Shown: positions 36,951 through 45,126 of the stretch, in pieces | How positions within the stretch are numbered: the stretch's first letter is position 1 | Layout of the letters: every line of letters begins with the position of its first letter | DNA from: Roseovarius sp. MMSF_3350 | GTDB taxonomy: Bacteria; Pseudomonadota; Alphaproteobacteria; Rhodobacterales; Rhodobacteraceae | Direction: 5' to 3' | Assembly (NCBI RefSeq): GCF_030733425.1 | Contig: NZ_JASHIZ010000020.1 | Location: 1-64,000, forward strand | Length of the DNA: 64,000 nucleotides | The notes under the pieces: generated by a model | Seen by the model: the letters and a program-made list of their open reading frames with translations, nothing else | Told to the model about the DNA's origin: nothing | The model's database searches: none | Program-made: the position numbers and the translations under genes

Positions 36951-37257
36951 ACATCCGTTGCTATCCGCCGCAAAGAAACCTGAGTTACGGAGCTATATCC
37001 TGGACATGCTGCGTAGATATCAAAGCTTTGAAATATCAGCCACAAATATGCCATACGTATCCTCGGTAAATGGTCCCGCGGTATAGGCGCGTTGGGCACC
37101 ACGCCTTGTAATAATTGCCGCTTCAGCATCAGATACGGGCCGATCTGTCATCTTAATTCTGGCACATTAGTCTAATTTTTTCGGTGTTTATGCCCCAAAT
37201 TGATCAAATTGATTGAGGAAGGTGTTCGTGCAGATCACAACCCAGCGAGCATGAAAC
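36951..37257 (+). promoter_or_regulatory. AT-rich spacer, probable promoter region of the response regulator
   Basis: About 300 bases without a coding frame. The right half is AT-rich (ctaattttttcggtg, then ttgatcaaattgattg), as expected for a promoter, so the response regulator may be transcribed separately from the GTPase operon. I cannot assign exact -35/-10 boxes. Confidence 0.4.
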
Positions 37258-38391
37258 ATGTCAATTTCAGATCACGACAAAGACGCTTTTCAGCGACTGC
37301 TGCACAAGACGGCTGATGAAGAGCCGGTATTTCGCGTGCTCGTCGTCGACGACGAACCCAGCATTCTGGAATTGGTCAAAACCGCGCTTGAGACGTTGGA
37401 AGACTATGACGTACTGATAGCAAGCTCTGCCGCGGACGCATTCGAAATCATCCTGGATGAAGACGTGCCCTTCGATTGCGTGCTTCTGGATATCCAAATG
37501 CCCGACATCGACGGCATCGAACTGCTCGCTGATTTGCGTGCCTTACCGGAATACGCGGAAACGCCCGTGTTAATGCTTACGGCAATGAATGATCGAGAAT
37601 ACATTGATGCCGCATTTCGCGCCGGCGCATCCGACTTCATCAACAAGCCGTTCGATTTTCACGAATTGCGCAGCCGCATCAAATGTGCGCACGAACTTGT
37701 TCAGGCACGACGAGCGGCCGCGAAAAGCACTGAAGTCCTGAGCAAGCTGACGCTCAAGTCCGCCACGGTTCATCAGTTCAGCTTCGATGACCCTATTTCA
37801 ATTGGCGACGCGGACTCCTTTCTGCGCTATATCGAGTTTGATAACTACATTTCCCAACTGGCGCGCGCGAAGATCTTCGGATCGTACGCTGTTTCGGTGA
37901 TGTTGCGCGACGCGAAACTTTTTTTCGACCTTGCTGGCAGCACGAAGTTTCGTGAAGCGATCCAAAGCCTGGCCTATTCCATCCAGCGCGCCACTGAGGA
38001 ATTTGACTGCGTCTTTTCCTATCGTGGCGGCGGGATCTTCCTCATCTTGGTTCACAGCACGAGAACTTCCGACAATTCGTTGAAACCAAAGAACCTCGAA
38101 GAACTGTTCGGGGCCCGGATCCGGCATTACATCGATGACGATCGCATAGAGGTACTGCTCAGCAACCCTGTATCGATGCGCTTGCTGTCTCGAACGGCAG
38201 CCAAAGGTGCGATTGAAAAATCCGTCACTGCGGTCCAGCAACTCGAAGCGGAACTGCAAAACGGCAACGAACTTGCCGGCACAGAAAGTGTCGACCGTTC
38301 TCAAGGCGTAAGACCAACGTCAGAGAAACGCTTCTACGAACGCGCCTTGCATGAACTGTTCAGCGAAGAAAGCCATCTTACTTCACGTTAA
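37258..38391 (+). CDS. Response regulator with C-terminal degenerate GGDEF-like domain
   Basis: A 377-residue protein. The REC domain (about 25-145) is complete: acidic pair D31-D32, phospho-acceptor D78 in LLDIQMPD, the switch Thr in LMLTAMND and Lys in INKPFDF. The C-terminal region contains ATEEFDCVFSYRGGGIFLILV, which resembles the segment around a GGDEF motif (normally RxGGDEFxxLL) but has GGGIF where GGDEF is expected, so it would not make cyclic di-GMP. It may be an effector by protein contact. No histidine kinase gene is nearby. Confidence 0.78.
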   Translation: MSISDHDKDAFQRLLHKTADEEPVFRVLVVDDEPSILELVKTALETLEDYDVLIASSAADAFEIILDEDVPFDCVLLDIQMPDIDGIELLADLRALPEYAETPVLMLTAMNDREYIDAAFRAGASDFINKPFDFHELRSRIKCAHELVQARRAAAKSTEVLSKLTLKSATVHQFSFDDPISIGDADSFLRYIEFDNYISQLARAKIFGSYAVSVMLRDAKLFFDLAGSTKFREAIQSLAYSIQRATEEFDCVFSYRGGGIFLILVHSTRTSDNSLKPKNLEELFGARIRHYIDDDRIEVLLSNPVSMRLLSRTAAKGAIEKSVTAVQQLEAELQNGNELAGTESVDRSQGVRPTSEKRFYERALHELFSEESHLTSR

Positions 38392-38398
38392 AGTTGGA

Positions 38399-39790
38399 TC
38401 AGGGTTGGGTTGCATCCATTAAAACGTCTCGGATTTCACCCCTGGCCAACAGACCCTCCGCGATCGCAATTTGAGCCAATGACGTTTTTTCTTCTAGAGA
38501 GCGCTTGGCAAGTTGCGCCACCTTCTCGTAGCCAAGATGGTGCAGGAATATGGTCGAGACGCCAAATGACGAAGCGAGATTTTCGTAAGAACGGTCTTCA
38601 TCAACGCTCAATCCGGAAATACACTTTTGCGCAAAAAGAGTACTGGCACGCGCCAAAAGCGCGAACTGGTCGAACAGTGATTGGGCGATGACCGTTTCGA
38701 AATGGTTTATTTCCATCTGCCCGGCCTGGCAGGCCATCGCGACAGTGGTGTTCAAACCGTGCACCTGAAACGAGACCTGCTGAACCTGCATCGGCACGAC
38801 CGGATTCACTTTGCCCGCCATAATGGATGAACCCGGCTGGACGGGCGGTAGATTAATCTCACCGATCCCGGATGCCGCATCGCTGCTGAGGATGACAAGG
38901 TCGGCGGCGATGCGTCCAAGATTGGTGGCAAGACCTGTCAGTTCACCCGACAGGCGCTGGAACCCATCAGTGCCTTGCATCGCGGCAAACATGTCAATTG
39001 GTCCCTGGACATCGAAGCCGAAGCTTTCCGCGAGAGCGGGTACGATTTGCGCTTCATATCCATCGACACGGCCAAGCCCAGTCCCAATGGCAGTACCCCC
39101 CATCGGCACAGTCCTGAGATCGTCAACCGCACGCTCCAGAGTATTCAGAGACATTTCCAAAAGCGCCGCATAGCCATCGAACAATTGGCCATATGTCATC
39201 GGTTGGGCCGCTTGCATGCAGGTCCGGCCTGTTCTCAACACGTTCCGTGACTCATCTGCCCTCGCGCGGAATTCCGCAACCAGTTCTGAAACCGCGTCTT
39301 TCAAACCGGGCATAAGAAGCACGCAGGCCAATTTGATCGCAGTAGGGATTACGTCATTGGTCGACTGGCTAAGGTTTACGTGATCGTTGGATCGGATCGG
39401 GTCGGACTGCGCTTCGCCCAGTATCTGGTTCGCTCGACTTGCGATGACCTCGTTGAAGTTCATGTTCAACGAGGTTCCGCCGGAGCCTTCCGCCATCGGG
39501 ACAACGAATTGTGACCAGTGCTCTCCGGCCACGATTTCATCACATGCCGCAATAATGGCGTCCGCTTCGCGCACGGACAAACCAGAGGCCCGGCGGTTGG
39601 CGAGTGCGGCGGCCCGCTTGACCTTGGCCACGGCGCAAATGAACTCCGGATAGGTCGACAAGGCCGGACCGAACCCGCAGAAATTCTCCGCCCCGCGCGC
39701 CGCGCTTGCTCCGTAAAGCGCTTCTACGGGCACCTCGAGCCGACCGAGACTGTCGGCGACCTCTTTCATCATGACGTCATGTTCCAGCAT
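38399..39790 (-). CDS. Aspartase/fumarase-superfamily lyase, probably aspartate ammonia-lyase-like
   Basis: A 463-residue lyase. Superfamily signatures: SNDHVNLSQSTNDVIPTA (substrate site), TVPMGGTAIGTGLG, and the catalytic loop GSSIMAGKVNPVV containing the base serine. The sequence resembles AspA more than FumC, and the gene lies 11 bases after an amino-acid ABC transporter operon, suggesting deamination of an imported acidic amino acid. Because fumarase, aspartase and related lyases share motifs, the exact substrate is inferred from context. Confidence 0.8.
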   Translation of the reverse strand: MLEHDVMMKEVADSLGRLEVPVEALYGASAARGAENFCGFGPALSTYPEFICAVAKVKRAAALANRRASGLSVREADAIIAACDEIVAGEHWSQFVVPMAEGSGGTSLNMNFNEVIASRANQILGEAQSDPIRSNDHVNLSQSTNDVIPTAIKLACVLLMPGLKDAVSELVAEFRARADESRNVLRTGRTCMQAAQPMTYGQLFDGYAALLEMSLNTLERAVDDLRTVPMGGTAIGTGLGRVDGYEAQIVPALAESFGFDVQGPIDMFAAMQGTDGFQRLSGELTGLATNLGRIAADLVILSSDAASGIGEINLPPVQPGSSIMAGKVNPVVPMQVQQVSFQVHGLNTTVAMACQAGQMEINHFETVIAQSLFDQFALLARASTLFAQKCISGLSVDEDRSYENLASSFGVSTIFLHHLGYEKVAQLAKRSLEEKTSLAQIAIAEGLLARGEIRDVLMDATQP

Positions 39791-39801
39791 CTTATCGTCT
39801 G

Positions 39802-40548
39802 TCAGAGGATTTGGCTGAGGAACTCGCGCGTACGCGGGTCTTTTGCCTCGTCAAAGAAAGTGGCAGGCGGACCAGACTCGACAATCACGCCCCGGTCAGT
39901 GAAATAGACGCAGTCCGCAATCTCGCGGGCAAAACCCATCTCGTGGGTGACAAGGATACAGGTCATCCCTTCCGAAGCGAGCGTCTTAATGGTCTGGAGC
40001 ACCTCTTTGACCGTTTCGGGATCCAACGCCGCAGTGACCTCGTCGAACAGCATCACATCCGGATTCATGGCAAGCGAGCGAGCAATCGCCACCCGCTGCT
40101 GTTGCCCCCCTGACAGCTCGCCGGGATAATTGTCTTCCTTGCCTTCGAGGCGCACCTTCTTGAGCAAGGCACGCGCACGTTCCTCGACAGCCTTGCGATC
40201 CTGTTTGAGCACCTTGATTGGCGCCATCATCACGTTCTGAAGCGCCGTCTTGTGTGGAAAGAGGTTGTATTGCTGGAATACCATGCCGACCTTTTTACGA
40301 AGCTCGAGCTTGTCCAGCTTCGGGTCACTGACCTCCTGCCCCTCGACGGTGATGGAGCCCGATTGTATGTCGTTGAGCGCGTTTATGCATCGGATGAGGG
40401 TCGATTTGCCGGAGCCGGAAGGCCCGATTATGCAGACGACTTCGCCTTTCCGGACGTCCATTGTGATCCCGCGAAGTACTTCGGTTTTCCCAAATGATTT
40501 GTGAACGTTCTTCAGGGAAATGATCGGTCGATCACTTGTCCAAGCCAT
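39802..40548 (-). CDS. Polar amino-acid ABC transporter ATP-binding protein (GlnQ type)
   Basis: A 248-residue ATPase. Walker A IIGPSGSGKST, Q-loop MVFQQYNLFPHKT, signature LSGGQQQRVAIARSL, Walker B VMLFDEVTAALDPE, H-loop VTHEMGFA. This is the standard single-ATPase pattern of polar amino-acid importers. Ordered after two permease genes and before the lyase. Confidence 0.95.
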   Translation of the reverse strand: MAWTSDRPIISLKNVHKSFGKTEVLRGITMDVRKGEVVCIIGPSGSGKSTLIRCINALNDIQSGSITVEGQEVSDPKLDKLELRKKVGMVFQQYNLFPHKTALQNVMMAPIKVLKQDRKAVEERARALLKKVRLEGKEDNYPGELSGGQQQRVAIARSLAMNPDVMLFDEVTAALDPETVKEVLQTIKTLASEGMTCILVTHEMGFAREIADCVYFTDRGVIVESGPPATFFDEAKDPRTREFLSQIL

Positions 40549-40560
40549 AAGAGCCTCGCC

Positions 40561-41433
40561 TCAGAGTTGCACGGAGAATTTGCGTTCCAGCCGGCGCGTG
40601 AACGCGCTGATCGGATAGCAATAGATAAAGAACCAGCAAAGGATGTAGAGATACATCGGGATCAGCAGGTCCACGCGGCCTTCGGCACTGAGGGCCGCGC
40701 GCGTCAGCGCCATCACGTCATTCACGCCTACGATCGAAACCAATGGTGTGGCCATTGTAAGAACGGCGTATAGGTTCATCCAGGACGGCAGGATACGCTT
40801 GACGGTTTGTGGAAGAATGATCTCCCGCATCGTCTGCGCCCGATTGAAACCAAGAGACTCCGCCGACTCCCATTGCCCCACCGGGATCGACATGATCGCA
40901 CCCCGGACATATTCCGACATGTAGGCCATGACCGGAAGGGAAAGCCCCAGCACAGCCTTTATCCAGCCTGGAAACGGCACTTCGGCACCGAATATCTCGA
41001 TCTGGAACGGGATCAGCAGAATGCAGTAGAACAAAAGCACCAGCCAAGGCGAATTCCGGAAGAACTGCGTAATGGTCCAGGAAACCTGGCGCACAATCCT
41101 CAGTGGCGAAACCTGCAGGATGCCCAGCCCGACACCAAGCACCGTTCCGACGGCCATCGAGCAGATCGAGATCAGTACGTTGAAGGCGAACCCGGAGCCA
41201 ATCGTCGGCGTCCACTCGAGAAGGATTTCGAGAATGCTGCGCTGGCTTTCGCCATCTTGCTGTGCCAGCGCAGGCGTAACCAACGCAGCAGCACATGCCA
41301 CGAAGAGCAGCGACGCTGTCCAGAGATTGAAAATTCTGTCAGTGAGCGGCAGCGGCTCTCCTGTACTGCGCATCGGGAGGAGCACGGGAAGGTGCCCGTT
41401 GACAGGTGCGGGCTGCTTTTTCAGATACTGCAT
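40561..41433 (-). CDS. Polar amino-acid ABC transporter permease
   Basis: A 290-residue HisM/GlnP-type permease. The start at 41433 lies 2 bases after the stop of the upstream permease; the frame upstream overlaps that gene and is ignored. An unusual N-terminal extension of about 75 residues contains a hydrophobic helix ending LVTPALAQ that looks like a signal peptide before the normal permease core (five helices, with FFRNSPWLVLLFY and the EAA-like loop ESLGFNRAQTMREIILPQ). Confidence 0.9.
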   Translation of the reverse strand: MQYLKKQPAPVNGHLPVLLPMRSTGEPLPLTDRIFNLWTASLLFVACAAALVTPALAQQDGESQRSILEILLEWTPTIGSGFAFNVLISICSMAVGTVLGVGLGILQVSPLRIVRQVSWTITQFFRNSPWLVLLFYCILLIPFQIEIFGAEVPFPGWIKAVLGLSLPVMAYMSEYVRGAIMSIPVGQWESAESLGFNRAQTMREIILPQTVKRILPSWMNLYAVLTMATPLVSIVGVNDVMALTRAALSAEGRVDLLIPMYLYILCWFFIYCYPISAFTRRLERKFSVQL

Positions 41434-41435
41434 GT

Positions 41436-42176
41436 TTACCTCCCGTAGCCCGGAATCCGCAATCTCTTCTCCCAGTGGTGCAGCACCCAAACGAGTATGG
41501 CGACAATCCCCACGTACGAGAGCAAAAGGACGTTCATCATTTCCTGAACATTCAGATCTTCCGACCATATCTGTGCCGCGACATAAAGAAGTTCCGGAAC
41601 CGCGATGGCGTAGGCAAGCGTGGTCGTCTTGACCAGGTTCACAAGATTCGTCCCAAGCGCGGGCAGCGAGATGCGCACCGCCAAGGGCAGCACGATGTCC
41701 TTGTAGATCTGCAACCTCTTGTACCCAAGTGCCTCAGCCGCCTCGACAGTAGATTTCGGAACAGCCTCGATCCCGGCCCGGAAGATCTCGACATTCAAGG
41801 CGCCGGCAAAGAGCGAAAGAGAAATGATTGCCCAGCCAAAATTGCTGACAAGTGGTTCAGGCCGACCATCGTCGCCAGTGATCTGCAGAACGGTGCCGAT
41901 TGCGAAGTAGAAAAAGTAGAGTTGGACCAGCGGCGGCGTGTTGCGGAAAAAGGCCACGAAGAAACCGACCAGTACCCTCAGGGTCCGAGACGGGGCGCCT
42001 TGCGCTGCCGCACCCACGGCTCCGACGATTAGCGACAGGAAAATTGAAATGACCGAAAGTTGCACGGTCATCCACAAGCCTGCCAGGTAACGCCCGCGAT
42101 TGTACTCATCGCTGACGACTGTGAGGTCAAAAAACCAGTCCGGCCTCAACCACTCTATGATGCTTGCAGAATCCAT
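41436..42176 (-). CDS. Polar amino-acid ABC transporter permease
   Basis: A 246-residue permease of the HisM/GlnP type with about five helices. Seen: FFRNTPPLVQLYFFYF and the EAA loop VEAAEALGYKRLQIYKDIVLPLA. It pairs with the next permease to form the membrane channel. Confidence 0.94.
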   Translation of the reverse strand: MDSASIIEWLRPDWFFDLTVVSDEYNRGRYLAGLWMTVQLSVISIFLSLIVGAVGAAAQGAPSRTLRVLVGFFVAFFRNTPPLVQLYFFYFAIGTVLQITGDDGRPEPLVSNFGWAIISLSLFAGALNVEIFRAGIEAVPKSTVEAAEALGYKRLQIYKDIVLPLAVRISLPALGTNLVNLVKTTTLAYAIAVPELLYVAAQIWSEDLNVQEMMNVLLLSYVGIVAILVWVLHHWEKRLRIPGYGR

Positions 42177-42201
42177 TGCCCGCCGTCGTCCTGAAATGGA
42201 A

Positions 42202-42226
42202 CCGGCGGCGAAGCACTCGCCGCCGG
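42202..42226 (-). terminator. Strong intercistronic hairpin after the binding-protein gene
   Basis: CCGGCGGCGA (42202-42211) and TCGCCGCCGG (42217-42226) are perfect 10-base arms with a 5-base loop, lying between the binding-protein stop (42248) and the first permease start (42176). No T-tract follows. Such hairpins usually stabilise the 5' mRNA or attenuate readthrough so the binding protein is made in excess over the membrane parts. Confidence 0.65.
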
Positions 42227-42247
42227 AAGATCAAATGGCGAAAAGGG

Positions 42248-43057
42248 CTATTTAAACTTTTCGTGCATTTCCTGGAGGAACGGGCTCGGCGCGATACCGT
42301 TCGCCTCGTTCCGCTCGATCAGGAAGCCGGTCTTGTGCCAATCCGTGACGATCTCGCTCATTTTCTGGCCGTAGGGCCCATCCAGTTCTTCAAGCGGAAC
42401 GGCGATGGACCAGGCCTGCGGGTCCTCGGTCTCGAAGGGCATCTCATAGTCAGCCCATTGTTCGTCGGAAGCCAGCTGTGACTCGATCCAAGTGTTGTCA
42501 TAAAGGAACGCCACGCAGTTCCCGTTTTGCAGTGCTGAGGTAACCTCGGGAATACCGGCAAACGCGACGAGGTTCGGGCCATAAAGTTGCGTCACGCGCT
42601 TGTTGTAGTAGGAGCCCTGAAGCGCACAGACGTCACGCCCGTCCAGGTCCGACCACTCTTCGAGCCCAACGGACTTCGGCGCCAGAACATTTGTGCCCCC
42701 GGCATAGTAGTTCGGCTGGATCATACCGACGACCTCGCGGCGATCTTCGTTGTCACCCATCGTTGCAATGATCAGGTCGATGCGTCCCTGGCTGAGAAAC
42801 TGCATCCTGTTCGATGCAACCACGGGGACGAGTTCCAGTTCGACCCCAAGACGCTCTGCCACGTCGCGGGCCAGGTCGATCTCCAGCCCGGCCAGTTCGC
42901 CGTCGGACGTCAGATAGCCCCATGGCTTATAGTCCTGCTTGACGCCGACGACGATCTCGCCGTCCTGCTTGATGTCTTCCAGCTGATCCGCCTGCGCCTG
43001 GCTGCAGATCAGAGCCAGCGCCGCGCCGGCCAACGTCGTGGTGATGAAACGACCCAT
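42248..43057 (-). CDS. Amino-acid ABC transporter substrate-binding protein
   Basis: A 269-residue periplasmic protein of family 3 (SBP_bac_3). Signal peptide MGRFITTTLAGAALALICSQAQA. The mature part has the family pattern: IVVGVKQDYKPWGYL, GLEIDLARDVAERLGVELELVPV, and RIDLIIATMGDNEDRREVV. The ligand is likely a polar or acidic amino acid, inferred from the neighbouring lyase. First gene of the operon, divergent from the RpiR regulator. Confidence 0.92.
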   Translation of the reverse strand: MGRFITTTLAGAALALICSQAQADQLEDIKQDGEIVVGVKQDYKPWGYLTSDGELAGLEIDLARDVAERLGVELELVPVVASNRMQFLSQGRIDLIIATMGDNEDRREVVGMIQPNYYAGGTNVLAPKSVGLEEWSDLDGRDVCALQGSYYNKRVTQLYGPNLVAFAGIPEVTSALQNGNCVAFLYDNTWIESQLASDEQWADYEMPFETEDPQAWSIAVPLEELDGPYGQKMSEIVTDWHKTGFLIERNEANGIAPSPFLQEMHEKFK

Positions 43058-43083
43058 TGGTACGTCCTCCTGTTGTAATTGAG

Positions 43084-43099
43084 CACGGTCTAAGCCGTG
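43084..43099. promoter_or_regulatory. Inverted repeat upstream of the amino-acid importer (operator candidate)
   Basis: CACGG (43084-43088) and CCGTG (43095-43099) flank a 6-base centre, 27 bases upstream of the binding-protein start and within the divergent region shared with the RpiR regulator gene. The arms are short, so this is only suggestive. Confidence 0.3.
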
Positions 43100-43216
43100 A
43101 CATTAAGAGCACTGAAGGTGATTCCAAATGTTTTGTCTACCCGTCACGTGTAACAAATGTAATATTTTTAGCAGAGAAAATCGTTTTGTATTTTTTCGCA
43201 TCAGAGGAGGCCGAAC

Positions 43217-44074
43217 TTGGAAAACCCAACGGAGCTTATTCACGATCGTCTATCCGATTTATCGAAGAAACTGACGCAAGTCGCCCGCTTCGCTCTCGAT
43301 AATCCTGACAGAATGGCCTTCGATTCGATGCGCGCAATTGCGTCAGATTGCGACGTTTCTCCGGCAACCATGCAGAGGCTGGCCAAGGCACTGGGTTACG
43401 ACGGCTACGCCGCACTGCGGTCTGCATATCAGGCCAGCATTTCCGCCAATACGGGGTTCGGAGCCCGCGTCGGCAGGCTTCGAAACTCTTTCGGCGGTAC
43501 GTCCAGCAGCGAGCTGATCCGAGAGCTCACGCAGTCGGTGCAATGCAACCTCGCCACTGCCGCCGACCTTCTCGACGCCGAAGCCATTGACGCTTTCGCC
43601 AAATCGGTACACCGAAGCAGGTACACCTATTTGCTTGCTTCCGGATCTCTCTACTGGCTTTCCGGCCTCATGGAAGTCACCGGCAGCATGGCGCTGCCGA
43701 ACTTCGTAGCACTGCACGGGGGCCTCGTGGATTTGACAGAGCGCCTGGCCGTGATCGACGAGTCCGATAGCTTGTTGGTATTTTCAGTTTCGCCTTATTC
43801 TTTGCAGACGATCCGCGCCGTGGAATATGCCCATTCCAAGGGCGCACAGATTTTCACGGTGACCGACCGGCCCAGTTCGCCGCTCGTGCCTTACGCGGAC
43901 ACAGTCTTCTACGCACCTACAACCAGCCCCCATTATTACCCTTCTCTGGTTTCCGTTCTTTTCATGATTGAAACGCTGCTGGCGACAGCAGCGTCAGTCG
44001 GCGATGAACGTTCAGATGGCCGGCTCAGGGAAATCGAGAAAATCCGCGGCAATAGCGGCCTCTACCTCGATTAA
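43217..44074 (+). CDS. MurR/RpiR-family transcriptional regulator
   Basis: A 285-residue regulator with a TTG start preceded by a strong gaggagg ribosome site (43204-43210). N-terminal RpiR helix-turn-helix (MRAIASDCDVSPATMQRLAKALGYDGYAAL) and C-terminal SIS domain (about 125-260, e.g. LLVFSVSPYSLQTIRAVEYAHSKGAQIFTVTD), which usually binds a phosphosugar or other small ligand. Divergent from the amino-acid importer, so it probably controls that operon. Confidence 0.9.
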   Translation: MENPTELIHDRLSDLSKKLTQVARFALDNPDRMAFDSMRAIASDCDVSPATMQRLAKALGYDGYAALRSAYQASISANTGFGARVGRLRNSFGGTSSSELIRELTQSVQCNLATAADLLDAEAIDAFAKSVHRSRYTYLLASGSLYWLSGLMEVTGSMALPNFVALHGGLVDLTERLAVIDESDSLLVFSVSPYSLQTIRAVEYAHSKGAQIFTVTDRPSSPLVPYADTVFYAPTTSPHYYPSLVSVLFMIETLLATAASVGDERSDGRLREIEKIRGNSGLYLD

Positions 44075-44170
44075 GAAGGGTTCCCATCCTGCCGGGCAGG
44101 TGACCTTATCACCACATCTAAAGCGATATGGAGTTCTTGGCCGGTTGAGCCTTATTTGTCTCTGCGCAAA

Positions 44171-45049
44171 TCAAAGCGTACTGAAGGATGTCGCAATATT
44201 CCACACCGCGGTTACGGCCGGCGACCTAGGCACACCGGTTTTCTTCACCAAATAAACTTCGCGTTCTGAGGGCGGTTGCAAGGGCAGCGCGCGCACGCCG
44301 TCGATCTGCCTCGGCAGCGCGAGCGCAGCGACGACAGCCAATCCCTGACCGCACCGGACCAGCTCGAGAATCGAATGAGTCTGTTGAATGCGATGCTGGA
44401 TCTCGGGTTGCAGACCGGACGCTTGGAACCAGCTAAGGATCGTGGGCGCGCTACCGGCCAGCGTCATGATGAACGGCGCGGCAGCGAGTTCGGCAGCGCT
44501 CATCGAGGGCGGCGTGTCCGAATTCTCGGGCACAAGGGCCACCAACTCGTCGGTAGCGAGCGCGATGGCGTCGAACTCGTCCACCGGGTTGGAAAGAATT
44601 GCAAGGTCGGTCAGGCCGCGTGCAACCTCCTCCCGAGTGGTGTCGTCTGAGGCTTCTTGGATACTGATGGTGATGCCGGGATGGGCGCGGGCGACCCGGT
44701 TCAACAAGTCCGGCAGGATGCGAGTCGAGGCGGTGGGCCCGAAGGAGCCTATGCGCAGATAGCCGGTGCGGTTCTGCCTCAGCGCCAGCAGTTGTTCGTT
44801 CAGCATATCCAGCGAATGGTCGATCTCGGTTGCCCGAGCGACGACGAGTTGGCCCGCCTCTGTCAGGGTAAGGGGACGCGCCTCTCGCTGTAAAAGCGTG
44901 AGGCCAATGGTCTTTTCGTAATTGGCAATAGCACGGCTGACCGCCGACTGCGTGAGGCCAAGCGCCTGCGCCGTGCGCGAGACGTTGCCGGTTACGGCCA
45001 GACTTTTCAGCGCCCGTAGGACGGTTAGAGAGGGGGCAGAACTCATCAT
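44171..45049 (-). CDS. LysR-family transcriptional regulator
   Basis: A 292-residue LysR regulator. Winged helix in the first 65 residues (SVTGNVSRTAQALG-like pattern, then LTQSAVSRAIANYEKTIGLTLL), followed by the periplasmic-binding-like effector domain (from about 95, YLRIGSFGPTASTRILP). Divergent from the TauD-like dioxygenase gene, with a palindrome over its own start codon, so it probably controls itself and that neighbour. Confidence 0.93.
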   Translation of the reverse strand: MMSSAPSLTVLRALKSLAVTGNVSRTAQALGLTQSAVSRAIANYEKTIGLTLLQREARPLTLTEAGQLVVARATEIDHSLDMLNEQLLALRQNRTGYLRIGSFGPTASTRILPDLLNRVARAHPGITISIQEASDDTTREEVARGLTDLAILSNPVDEFDAIALATDELVALVPENSDTPPSMSAAELAAAPFIMTLAGSAPTILSWFQASGLQPEIQHRIQQTHSILELVRCGQGLAVVAALALPRQIDGVRALPLQPPSEREVYLVKKTGVPRSPAVTAVWNIATSFSTL

Positions 45050-45062
45050 GATTTCAAATCAT
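45048..45062. promoter_or_regulatory. Palindrome over the lysR start codon (candidate LysR site)
   Basis: ATGATTTCAAATCAT is an exact inverted repeat with 7-base arms; it covers the start codon region of the minus-strand lysR gene and lies about 65 bases upstream of the dioxygenase start. It also fits the T-N11-A pattern of LysR boxes. Confidence 0.55.
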
Positions 45063-45126
45063 TATTATGTGCATGTAAATTAGTCTAGAGAATGATGCAG
45101 CGAATAGAAGAACAGAGGAGGCCACC

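Noticed and set aside
27781..38391. Type VI secretion regulatory locus
   Set aside because: Kinase, FHA and PP2C genes fit, but no sheath, baseplate, Hcp, VgrG, ClpV or TssJLM genes are present and the partners are GTPases instead.
44088..44100. CCTGCC/GGCAGG repeat between rpiR and lysR as a terminator
   Set aside because: Arms nearly touch, leaving a stable stem of only four to five pairs, and no T-tract follows.
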